Assembly (NCBI RefSeq): GCF_006864535.1
Contig: NZ_QHLL01000005.1
Location: forward strand, 62,001-126,000
Reading direction: 5' to 3'
Length of the DNA stretch: 64,000 nucleotides
Source: Campylobacter sp. MIT 12-8780
GTDB lineage: Bacteria; Campylobacterota; Campylobacteria; Campylobacterales; Campylobacteraceae
In this document: in pieces, positions 56,687 to 64,000 of the stretch
Layout: every line of letters begins with the position of its first letter
Position numbering within the stretch: the stretch's first letter is position 1
Notes under the pieces: model-generated
Database searches by the model: none
Told to the model about the DNA's origin: nothing
Seen by the model: the letters and a program-made list of their open reading frames with translations, nothing else
Position numbers and translations under genes: made by a program

Positions 56687-57676
56687 ATGAAAAAAATTCT
56701 AGCATTAAGTGTAGTAGCTTTTTCTTTGCTTCAAGCAGATGAGCTTAAAATAGCCGGTTCTTCAACCGTGTATCCTTTTACAAGTTTTGTGGCTGAAGAA
56801 TACGCAGCTGTAAAAAATGCAGGCACGCCTATAGTTGAAAGTGTTGGCACAGGTGGGGGATTTAAGGTGTTTTGCGAGGGTAAAACTGATATTTCAAATG
56901 CTTCAAGAGCGATTAAGCCAAGTGAGTTTAAAGCCTGCCAAGATGCAGGTGTAAAAGACATTATAGGTGTGATGATAGGCTATGATGGCATAGTTTTAGC
57001 ACAAAACAAAGCCAATGCACCTTTAAACATCACTTTAGAGCAACTTTTTTTAGCTCTTGCTAAAGAAATTCCACAAAATGGCAAGCTTGTGCCAAATCCT
57101 TACACAAATTGGCAACAAATCGATAAAAAATTACCAAATCGCAAAATAGCCATTTATGGACCTCCATCAAGTTCTGGCACAAGAGATACTATAGAAGAGC
57201 TTGTTTTAAGCAAAGTTTCAAAGAAATTTAAAGAATACGGCGATCAAGCTGGCAAATACAAAAGTATGCGTCAAGATAGTGCGTATATCCCAAGCGGAGA
57301 AAATGATAATTTAATCGTTTCAAAGCTAGGTGCGGATAAAAATGCCTTTGGGCTTTTTGGATACGGCTTTTTAGCTTCAAATAAAGATAAGATCAATGCT
57401 GCTAAGATAGATACCATAGAAGCAAACGAAAAAAATATCGCTGAGGGCAAATACGAGCTTGCAAGAAGTTTGTATATATATTTAAACGCTAAAAATCCTG
57501 AAACTTTAGAATTTGCTAAGCTTTATATGAGCGATGATCTAGCAAAAAGCGGTGGAGAGCTTGAAAAAATAGGGCTTGTGCCACTAAGCGATGCGAATTT
57601 AAAAGCAAGTCAAAAGCATTTAGAACAGAAAACAAAACTTGATGAAAGTCTGGTAAAAGCTGGCAGGGTGTTTTAA
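56687..57676 (+). CDS. pstS: Phosphate ABC transporter, substrate-binding protein
   Basis: A 329-residue periplasmic protein. Signal peptide MKKILALSVVAFSLLQA is cut before DELK. Phosphate ligands: AGSSTVYPF, GTGGGFKVFCEGKTDISNASRAI, and GPPSSSGTRDTIEEL. I start it at ATG 56687 with AGGAG five bases upstream, not at the in-frame ATG 56621, which lies before the Pho-box promoter's start point. Unusually, pstC does not follow: a TonB-dependent receptor gene on the opposite strand lies between. Confidence 0.95.
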   Translation: MKKILALSVVAFSLLQADELKIAGSSTVYPFTSFVAEEYAAVKNAGTPIVESVGTGGGFKVFCEGKTDISNASRAIKPSEFKACQDAGVKDIIGVMIGYDGIVLAQNKANAPLNITLEQLFLALAKEIPQNGKLVPNPYTNWQQIDKKLPNRKIAIYGPPSSSGTRDTIEELVLSKVSKKFKEYGDQAGKYKSMRQDSAYIPSGENDNLIVSKLGADKNAFGLFGYGFLASNKDKINAAKIDTIEANEKNIAEGKYELARSLYIYLNAKNPETLEFAKLYMSDDLAKSGGELEKIGLVPLSDANLKASQKHLEQKTKLDESLVKAGRVF

Positions 57677-57758
57677 AACAGCAAAACACCTTTACCCAAA
57701 GCCCATAAAAAGGCTTTTGGGTAAGTTTAGTGAAAGAAGTTAATAAAGCTTAAAAAGC

Positions 57759-59864
57759 TCAAAAGTCGTATTTATAATGCATCCAAAAGCTTCTGCCCTC
57801 AGTATAGTCTTGATAGAGGTTAGCATATCCGCTTGGATTGCCTGTTGTGGCGTCTCTTCCTGTAGCTATAGGATCAAAAAAGTCTTTATCAAATAGATTG
57901 TAAATCATAAAGCTTAAGGTTGAGTTTTTATCTATCTTGTAGCTTGTGCCTAGATCAAAAGTATAAAAAGGCTTGTATTTTTCTATGTTTGTTCCACCTG
58001 CGTTAGTTAAAGGTCTATTGTTGCCACCCTTTGCTCTAGCTATAGTGTTAAATTTGCCTCTAAATTTTAAAAAAGAGTTGAATTTACCATATTCATGATC
58101 AAGTTTAGCACTAATGATATGTTTTGGTTTGTTTTCAACCCTTGTGCCACCAAGCACATTTAAAACACCATCTTTATATACATTTTCTATAAAAGTATAG
58201 CTTGAACTTAGTCTAAAATCATAAAATTTTGCACTCTTAAAAGCAAATTCTATACCCTTAGCTTGAGTTTTGCCAAGATTGATAGGATAGGTACAACCTC
58301 CGCTTGCGTTGCAAGTTACGCCATTTGGTAAAATATCTCCCATTACTGCGTTTTGTGTGCTGATTTGATTTTTAAAGTCTGTTAGAAAGCCTGTGATAGT
58401 GTAATTTGCATAATCAAATAAATTAAAATCAACCCCAAGCTCATAATTTATGCTTTCTTCTGGTTTTAAGTCCGGATTACCATAAGCATCACTTGTTGCA
58501 CTTGAGCTATATCTGCCTTTTCTGATTTGCTTAGCTTGCGGTGTTTTATAGCCTTTTGCTATGCCACCTTTTAAGGCTATATCATCAGTGATATGATAGA
58601 TTGCATATACTCTTGGTGTAAATTCACTTTTAAACAAATCACTATACACCCATCTTAAACCAGTGGTAAAGATGAAATCTTCAGTGATGAAGTATTCGCC
58701 CTCGCCGTATAAAGCGGCTGTGATTTGATCGATATTTTTACCTTGTAAAATATTTGTGCTGCCTCTACTTCCTGCCGTATCATCGGTTAAAACCTCATAA
58801 TCAGCCCTTGCTCCAAAAGAACCTACTAAATTTCCAGCCGCACCTAAATCAAAAGGAAGCACAGCCTTTGTTTCTCCAACTATGATTTGAGAAACGAGCT
58901 CTTTATCCCAAGTGCGTCCGTATTGTGCGTAAGAATTAATGCTTCCAAAAGCAAAGCTTCCATCATAATTTCCCACGAAATTATCTTTTTTGATTACTCT
59001 ATCTGAGCGAATGGCTTGTCCGCTTGTTGAACGCGTAACGATGTTATTATCATAATGCTCATAGTCAAAATAAAAGCTATTTGCCTCATCAAGCACAAAA
59101 TTAAAGCGTCCGCCTATATTTAAAGCTGTAAGCTTGCCCGGACTATGGCTTGGAATTTGAAAATTAGCCGGTCTTTGAGTGCCATTGTTATAAGGCACGC
59201 TAGGCCAAAGATGAGAAGATTCATTTTTGCTATAGTATTTTATACGAGCTGAGAAAGAAAGCTTATCTTCTATGAGTGGGGTTGAGATATAGCCATTCAT
59301 AGAGCCAGCATTACCATAAAGATCAGGATGTTGTTGAAGTTGGGTATCAAGAGCTATAGAGCCACTAACTTCATTACTCATCTTTTTAGTGATAATATTT
59401 ATCACTCCACCAACCGCATCAGTGCCATAAAGCGTTGAGGCTGGTCCTCTTATAACTTCTATCCTTTCTATCATCGCAAGTGGAGGCATATAACCGCTTT
59501 CACTACCATCAAAGCCATTGCTATAAAAGCCATTTGCTACGCTTTGACGTTTGCCATCTATCAAAACAAGGGTATAAGCAGAGCCAAAACCGCGTATGCT
59601 ATAATCATAAGTGCCGGTTTTATTCATCGATACATCAACACCGGGGATATCTTGTATAGCCTCACCTATGTCTTTTATAGGACGAGAATTAAGCTCTTCG
59701 CTTGTGATTACTGAGATACTCGCAGGAGCGTCTTTGATGTCTTGTTCAAAGCCTGAAGCAGAGATAACTGAAGATTCAAGAGTATGCGTTTCTTCAGCGT
59801 TTAAATGCCCCCCCCCAGCGAGCAATAGTATAGCCGCTATACTTAATTTGAAGTTTAATTTCAT
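57759..59864 (-). CDS. TonB-dependent siderophore receptor, phase-variable by G tract in signal peptide (ON)
   Basis: A 701-residue outer-membrane receptor of the CfrA/CirA/FepA kind. Signal peptide MKLNFKLSIAAILLLAGGGH, cleaved after LNA. A TonB-box-like segment (HTLESSVISA) is followed by the plug domain (SVITSEELNSRPIKDIGEAIQDIPGV in parts; GPASTLYGTDAVGGVINIITK) and a 22-strand barrel ending in the aromatic ...WMHYKYDF. ATG 59864 follows AAAAGGAGAATTTA. GGG of the signal peptide is encoded by exactly nine Gs; eight or ten give stops within a few codons. The family and the ceu importer in this window suggest ferric-catecholate uptake, but its place between pstS and pstC raises other ligands. 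Confidence 0.9.
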   Translation of the reverse strand: MKLNFKLSIAAILLLAGGGHLNAEETHTLESSVISASGFEQDIKDAPASISVITSEELNSRPIKDIGEAIQDIPGVDVSMNKTGTYDYSIRGFGSAYTLVLIDGKRQSVANGFYSNGFDGSESGYMPPLAMIERIEVIRGPASTLYGTDAVGGVINIITKKMSNEVSGSIALDTQLQQHPDLYGNAGSMNGYISTPLIEDKLSFSARIKYYSKNESSHLWPSVPYNNGTQRPANFQIPSHSPGKLTALNIGGRFNFVLDEANSFYFDYEHYDNNIVTRSTSGQAIRSDRVIKKDNFVGNYDGSFAFGSINSYAQYGRTWDKELVSQIIVGETKAVLPFDLGAAGNLVGSFGARADYEVLTDDTAGSRGSTNILQGKNIDQITAALYGEGEYFITEDFIFTTGLRWVYSDLFKSEFTPRVYAIYHITDDIALKGGIAKGYKTPQAKQIRKGRYSSSATSDAYGNPDLKPEESINYELGVDFNLFDYANYTITGFLTDFKNQISTQNAVMGDILPNGVTCNASGGCTYPINLGKTQAKGIEFAFKSAKFYDFRLSSSYTFIENVYKDGVLNVLGGTRVENKPKHIISAKLDHEYGKFNSFLKFRGKFNTIARAKGGNNRPLTNAGGTNIEKYKPFYTFDLGTSYKIDKNSTLSFMIYNLFDKDFFDPIATGRDATTGNPSGYANLYQDYTEGRSFWMHYKYDF
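59808..59816 (-). repeat. Homopolymeric G9 tract, phase-variation switch of the TonB receptor
   Basis: Nine C on the plus strand, in codons 17-19 of the receptor. At nine the frame is open (ON). At eight it reads GGC ATT TAA and at ten GGG GCA TTT AAA CGC TGA. The flanks match those of the tract at 39195: both read CTG(9)CATTTA on the coding strand. Confidence 0.93.
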
Positions 59865-59950
59865 TAAATTCTCCTTTTTTATGATTTTAAAATGAAGTTT
59901 CAATTTTATATAAAATAGTATAAAAATTCACTTAAATAAAAAGTTTATAA

Positions 59951-59982
59951 GTTTCCAAAAAGTTTCCAAGTCCTTTTATACT
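59951..59982 (+). promoter_or_regulatory. Pho-box promoter of pstCAB
   Basis: Direct repeats GTTTCC at 59951 and 59962, eleven bases apart, then TATACT at 59977-59982, fifteen bases after the second repeat begins: the same spacing as at pstS. The site lies in the 164-base spacer between the divergent TonB receptor and pstC, so it might also influence the receptor. Confidence 0.7.
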
Positions 59983-60028
59983 TTCACAGCTTTTTTAAAG
60001 CGAGGATTTTAAATTTGAAAAGAAGATT

Positions 60029-60940
60029 ATGAAAGAAAGAGTGATTAAAAGCATACTTTTTTTATGCGCTTTTGTAAGTGTGGTGATTAGCTTTGCGATT
60101 ATGCTTACTATTTTGATCGAGGCTTTGAAGTTTTTTAGCAAAGAAAGCGTTTTTACCTTTCTTTTTTCTTCGCAGTGGGCAGCTGATGCGGCTTTTACCT
60201 TGGCTGATGGTAGCACAGGGCATGGGGTTTTTGGTGCGGCGAGTTTGTTTTGGGGGACTTTTTATATCTCTGTTATTGCTATGATTACGGCTTTGCCTTT
60301 GGGTATTATGTGTGCTGTGTATCTTGGAGTTTTTGCAGGTAAAAGATCAAAAAACTATCTTAAGCCAGTGCTTGAGCTTATCGCTGGAATTCCAACCGTT
60401 GTTTTTGGTTTTTTTGCTGTGATTATCATCGCCCCTTCAATAGTCTGGGTGTTTCACGCTTTTGGTATGAATGCAAGTTATGAAAGTGCTTTAGGAGCTG
60501 GTTTTATGATGGGGATTATGATCGTGCCTATAGTGGCTTCTTTATCACAAGATTGCATTGAGGCTGTAAATGTTAAGCGAATTCAAGGAGCGTATGCTTT
60601 GGGTATGACAAAAAAAGAGGTGGTATTTGCTGTGATCTTACCAGAAGCTATGCCTGGCATTATCGCTGCTTGTTTGCTTGGGCTTTCAAGGGCTTTAGGA
60701 GAAACTATGATCGTGGTTATGGCAGCGTCTTTGCGTCCAAATATGAGCTTAAATTTCTTAGAAGATATGACAACGATAACCGTGCATATAGTCCAAGCCT
60801 TACAAGGCGATCAAGCTTTTGATAGCTCTTTAACCTTAAGCGCTTTTTCTTTAGGACTTGCGCTTTTTATCATCACTTTAATCATCAATATGTTTAGTGT
60901 TTATCTTATCAATAAATTCCATAAAGGAAAAAGCCTATGA
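60029..60940 (+). CDS. pstC: Phosphate ABC transporter, permease PstC
   Basis: A 303-residue inner-membrane permease with six helices. An N-terminal helix (residues 10-32) precedes FGAASLFWGTFYISVIAMITALPLGI, and LELIAGIPTVVFGFFAVIII carries the conserved phosphate-path motif. The EAA loop is IQGAYALGMTKKEVVFAVILPEAMPGI. ATG 60029 follows GAAAAGAAGATT. It overlaps pstA by four bases. Pairs with PstA to form the channel. Confidence 0.95.
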   Translation: MKERVIKSILFLCAFVSVVISFAIMLTILIEALKFFSKESVFTFLFSSQWAADAAFTLADGSTGHGVFGAASLFWGTFYISVIAMITALPLGIMCAVYLGVFAGKRSKNYLKPVLELIAGIPTVVFGFFAVIIIAPSIVWVFHAFGMNASYESALGAGFMMGIMIVPIVASLSQDCIEAVNVKRIQGAYALGMTKKEVVFAVILPEAMPGIIAACLLGLSRALGETMIVVMAASLRPNMSLNFLEDMTTITVHIVQALQGDQAFDSSLTLSAFSLGLALFIITLIINMFSVYLINKFHKGKSL

Positions 60941-62034
60941 AAACTCTCATAAAACGACGCAAAAAAGCTTCAAAACATTTTAAGTTTTTTTGTAAAGCTG
61001 GCTTGTATATTAATATGTTTTTTTTGTGTATCTTTATAAGCACGCTTGTATATCTTGGTTTGCCTGCTTTAAAGCAAAATTATATTTTAATCAGTGCTGA
61101 GTCAAACTCAAGCGTGATAGCGTTACTCTCAAGAAATGAAAGAAGACAAATTCGCCAAAACGGCTTACCACAAGATCAAATTTGGCTCTTAGCAAATGCA
61201 GAAGTTGATCAATACGCTAAGCAGAAATTCAACAAGCTTGATGACACACAAAAAGCCCTTGTGGATACGCTTATACAAAATCATTTACTTGAGGCTAAAT
61301 TTAACTCAAATTTCTTTTTAAGCGGGGATTCAAAAATAGCTCCTGAGCAATCAGGCATACTAGCTTCAGTAGTAGGCACCTTGCTTTGTATGTTTGTGTG
61401 TATGGTTGTAGCTGTGCCTATAGGCGTAGCAGCTGCGATTTATCTTGAGGAATTTGCTCCACAAAACTTGCTTACTCATATCATAGAAGTGTGTATAAAC
61501 AATCTTGCGGGCATTCCTAGTATCATCTTTGGGCTTTTAGGGCTTGCTTTATTTATCAACTTTTTTGGTGTACCTCGCTCCTCAGCTCTTGTTGGTGGGC
61601 TAACTTTAGCTATTATGAGTCTTCCTATCATCATCGTTGCGACAAAAGCAGCTTTAAAAAGCGTTGATGTGAGTATGAAAAATGCAGCTTTAGCTCTTGG
61701 CTTTACAAAATGGCAGATGGTTAAAGGCATAGTTTTGCCTTTAGCTATGCCTATGATCTTGACAGGCTCTATCCTAGCCTTAGCCCAAGCCATAGGCGAA
61801 ACTGCACCTTTAATGCTTATAGGTATGATAGCTTTTATCCCAGATGTAGCAAGCTCACTCAATCAGCCTACAACCGTGCTTCCAGCTTTGATTTATAACT
61901 GGGCTTCTATGCCAGAAAGGGCTTTTTTAGAGCGAGCTGCGGCTGGAATTTTGGTGCTTTTAGGGCTTTTAGTGATATTAAATTTAGTAGCCATACTACT
62001 TAGAAAATACTTTCAAGGAAAACAAACATGCTAG
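60937..62034 (+). CDS. pstA: Phosphate ABC transporter, permease PstA
   Basis: A 365-residue permease, longer than the ~300 of E. coli PstA because of an insert of about 90 residues between the first helix (about 25-45) and the second. The insert ([22 protein letters not shown] and so on) should lie in the periplasm. The core has [19 protein letters not shown] and the EAA loop [26 protein letters not shown]. Its end overlaps pstB by seven bases. Confidence 0.94.
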   Translation: MKTLIKRRKKASKHFKFFCKAGLYINMFFLCIFISTLVYLGLPALKQNYILISAESNSSVIALLSRNERRQIRQNGLPQDQIWLLANAEVDQYAKQKFNKLDDTQKALVDTLIQNHLLEAKFNSNFFLSGDSKIAPEQSGILASVVGTLLCMFVCMVVAVPIGVAAAIYLEEFAPQNLLTHIIEVCINNLAGIPSIIFGLLGLALFINFFGVPRSSALVGGLTLAIMSLPIIIVATKAALKSVDVSMKNAALALGFTKWQMVKGIVLPLAMPMILTGSILALAQAIGETAPLMLIGMIAFIPDVASSLNQPTTVLPALIYNWASMPERAFLERAAAGILVLLGLLVILNLVAILLRKYFQGKQTC

Positions 62035-62768
62035 CACAAGTTATAAATTTAAATCTTTTTTACGGAAAAAAACAAGCGTTATTTGATATCAATATGCAAA
62101 TCAATAAAAACAAAATCACCGCATTAATCGGTGCTTCAGGTTGTGGAAAATCAACCTTTTTGCGTTGTTTTAACCGCATGAATGACAAGATCGCAAAGAT
62201 AGAAGGGCTTGTCGAGCTTGAGGGTAAAGATGTAAGAGGGCTTGATGTGGTTGAGCTAAGAAAAAGCGTAGGTATGGTGTTTCAACAGCCCAATGTCTTT
62301 GTGAAAAGCATTTATGAAAACATAGCTTATGCTCCAAGACTTCACGGCTTAATAAAGCACAAAAGTGATGAAGAAGCTCTAGTCGTTGATAAACTTGAAA
62401 AAGTAGGGCTTTTTAAAGAAGTAAAAGACAAGCTTAAAAGCAACGCCTTAGCTCTTTCAGGCGGACAGCAACAAAGACTTTGCATAGCTAGAGCTCTAGC
62501 GATAAATCCAAAACTTTTGCTTTTAGATGAACCAACTTCAGCCCTTGATCCTATCTCATCAGCTGTCATAGAAGAGCTTTTAAAAGAACTAAGTCATAAT
62601 TTAAGTATGATAATGGTTACGCACAATATGCAGCAAGGCAAAAGAGTAGCTGATTATACAGCGTTTTTTCACTTAGGCGAACTTGTTGAATTCAATGAAA
62701 GTAAAGAATTCTTTGAATTTCCAAAAGAGGAAAAAACGAGAGCTTATTTAAGCGGAGTGTTTGGATAA
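62028..62768 (+). CDS. pstB: Phosphate ABC transporter, ATPase PstB
   Basis: A 246-residue ATPase that drives PstCA. Walker [10 protein letters not shown] near residue 36, Q-loop [10 protein letters not shown], signature [15 protein letters not shown], Walker [14 protein letters not shown] and H-loop [14 protein letters not shown], the last typical of PstB. AAGGAAAACAAAC precedes the ATG inside pstA. No phoU gene follows before the chemoreceptor. Confidence 0.96.
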   Translation: MLAQVINLNLFYGKKQALFDINMQINKNKITALIGASGCGKSTFLRCFNRMNDKIAKIEGLVELEGKDVRGLDVVELRKSVGMVFQQPNVFVKSIYENIAYAPRLHGLIKHKSDEEALVVDKLEKVGLFKEVKDKLKSNALALSGGQQQRLCIARALAINPKLLLLDEPTSALDPISSAVIEELLKELSHNLSMIMVTHNMQQGKRVADYTAFFHLGELVEFNESKEFFEFPKEEKTRAYLSGVFG

Positions 62769-62885
62769 TTGGTGCTTTGTGGTGCGTGATATTTGATTTG
62801 TTACAGCTAAGAGAGTTTTTGTAAAACAAGAAAAAGTTTTTATTGAAAATTTATTTTTTAAAACAAACTTTAAATATTTTCGTGA

Positions 62886-62891
62886 TATAAT
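62886..62891 (+). promoter_or_regulatory. Extended -10 promoter of the chemoreceptor gene
   Basis: TGATATAAT: TGn plus TATAAT (62886-62891), about 85 bases before the ATG at 62977. The 208-base spacer holds nothing else that I recognise. Confidence 0.5.
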
Positions 62892-62976
62892 CTTGCAATT
62901 TTTTGAAAATGTGCGATTATATGATAATTTTCGTCGTTTTCGATTTAACAAACTCACTACGCAAAAAAGGAAAAAG

Positions 62977-64000
62977 ATGAAGTCTTTCAACAATCTAAAT
63001 ATAGGAACAAAGCTCATATCTTCGGTGCTTGTTCTTGTCGCTTTGGGTATTTTTATTATGCTTTTTACCATTTCTTCTAGGGTAACAGCAACTACAGATG
63101 AAGATGTGCAAAAAATACTCACTGCTTCAGTAAATCGCTACGCAAATTTTGCTGAAGGTATCTTTCAAGAGCTTACAACCTTACTTGAGTCTTCAAGTCA
63201 AAACATCAGATCAGGACTTATTTCACAAACGATGAGTGTAGATGAGGTTGAATTTAGCATTATTTCAGCTGTTGATGCAAGCAATTATATCGAATTTGCG
63301 TATTTGCATTTACTTAATCCAAGTGCTGAATTTAAAGATCAAGACTCAGCTTTCATCAGCAAAAATAATAAATTTATGATGTTTTATCGTGATGAAAACC
63401 CAACTTCAAGAGGTGGGGTAAAGGTTGTTGATACTGATGATGTTGTGCTTACAGGACGATCTGTTCCAAAAGTTTTAGCAGATAAAGTTCCAGTTTTAGG
63501 TAATCCTAGAATGATGGAGTTGGATGGAAAGAAATTCTATGGAGTAAATATAGTCTATCCTATCTTTGGAGCAAAAAATGATGAAATTATAGGTGTGATC
63601 GGTTTCATTGTCGATCTTAAATCTTTAGCAGATAATATTTCAGATCCAAGATTTCAAATGTATGAAGGCGATTTGCGTTTTATCATCAATGAAGAAGGCG
63701 TCATAGCAGCACATACAAATACAAGTGCTATAGGACAAAATATCAAAGATTTTAACCCAAATACTAAAAGTGCTCAAAAAATACTTGATCTTATCCATGG
63801 CAATGATAATATTGCTTTTGTGGACGATTATCTTACAGGAGAAAATATTGAATCTATGCTTTCAATCAAAGGTTTTAACATACGAAATATCGGCACTTGG
63901 TATATGGTAACAACAGCTCCTAAAAGTGCGGTGCTAGCAAATGTAAGAAGCTTGCAAATTGATATTGCTTTGATTGGTATTGCTGTTTTGGTGGTTATTG
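62977..64000 (+). CDS. Methyl-accepting chemotaxis receptor, N-terminal part (3' end outside window)
   Basis: About 341 codons, open to the window edge. MKSFNNLNIGTKLISSVLVLVALGIFIMLFTI gives a short cytoplasmic start and first membrane helix. The periplasmic part to about residue 325 has a dCache-like layout: a long helix (TTDEDVQKILTASVNRYANF), FAYLHLLNPSAEF, a VNIVYPIFG strand, IIGVIGFIVDLKSLADNI, and INEEGVIAAHTN. A second membrane helix (IDIALIGIAVLVVIG) begins at the edge. The HAMP and signalling domains should follow. AAAAAAGGAAAAAG precedes ATG 62977. The ligand is unknown. Confidence 0.85.
   Translation, partial: MKSFNNLNIGTKLISSVLVLVALGIFIMLFTISSRVTATTDEDVQKILTASVNRYANFAEGIFQELTTLLESSSQNIRSGLISQTMSVDEVEFSIISAVDASNYIEFAYLHLLNPSAEFKDQDSAFISKNNKFMMFYRDENPTSRGGVKVVDTDDVVLTGRSVPKVLADKVPVLGNPRMMELDGKKFYGVNIVYPIFGAKNDEIIGVIGFIVDLKSLADNISDPRFQMYEGDLRFIINEEGVIAAHTNTSAIGQNIKDFNPNTKSAQKILDLIHGNDNIAFVDDYLTGENIESMLSIKGFNIRNIGTWYMVTTAPKSAVLANVRSLQIDIALIGIAVLVVI

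Noticed and set aside
57759-59864. Naming the receptor cfrA
   Set aside because: The family is clear, but CfrA, CfrB and CirA-like receptors cannot be separated without an alignment, and its pst context is unusual.

Overview
The window is a low-G+C, gene-dense stretch of an epsilonproteobacterial chromosome, most probably a Campylobacter species. Three things suggest this: blocks of gene order familiar from C. jejuni (guaB-xseB-nitrilase..murC-mutS2; tuf-rpmG-trnW-secE-nusG-rplKAJL-rpoBC; rpmB-DUF465-soluble chemoreceptor-NUDIX; ceuBCDE; murF-hydrolase-ddl-ruvA-DUF342 / murJ-cysS-ABC-pyrD-M16-dapA; pstSCAB), the absence of rRNA or plasmid genes, and G9 phase-variation tracts. The blocks are joined in an order unlike C. 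jejuni as I remember it, so I name only the genus. All family calls come from reading motifs; no database search was run.

Layout. 1-7308: end of guaB, xseB, a nitrilase-fold protein, a Maf (DUF115) protein, murC and mutS2. 7395-9844: PNPOx-like flavoprotein, sirtuin CobB, LysE exporter, YaaA. 9893-23737: four tRNAs behind a perfect consensus promoter, then tuf-rpmG-tRNA-Trp-secE-nusG-rplK-rplA-rplJ-rplL-rpoB-rpoC, with attenuator-like hairpins between units. 23738-30263: a possible structured RNA, a TrxB-like flavoprotein, proA, dnaQ-like exonuclease, rpe, rpmB, a small coiled-coil protein, a soluble zinc-sensing chemoreceptor and a NUDIX hydrolase. 30358-34041: the ceuBCDE ferric-siderophore ABC importer, with a Fur-box-like site. 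34260-40226: the accessory island, comprising an orphan antitoxin-like gene, a palindromic repeat, a KAP-type P-loop NTPase and a type IIG restriction-modification gene broken by a nine-G tract. 40251-55615: cell-wall, recombination and biosynthesis genes in two divergent operons. 55870-62768: ferritin, pstS, a TonB-dependent receptor with a nine-G tract in its signal peptide, then pstC-pstA-pstB. 62977-64000: start of a membrane chemoreceptor.

Most notable: (a) the type IIG enzyme is OFF as sequenced, but one more G restores a single 1300-residue protein, and its last codons overlap the start of the KAP NTPase gene, so a slippage switch may control a two-gene defence module; (b) a phase-variable siderophore receptor (ON here) sits in reverse orientation between pstS and pstC, and both pst units carry the same Pho-box/-10 architecture; (c) the region between ferritin and pstS holds two 26-bp palindromes with the same design plus a degenerate third copy, matching no regulator I recognise.
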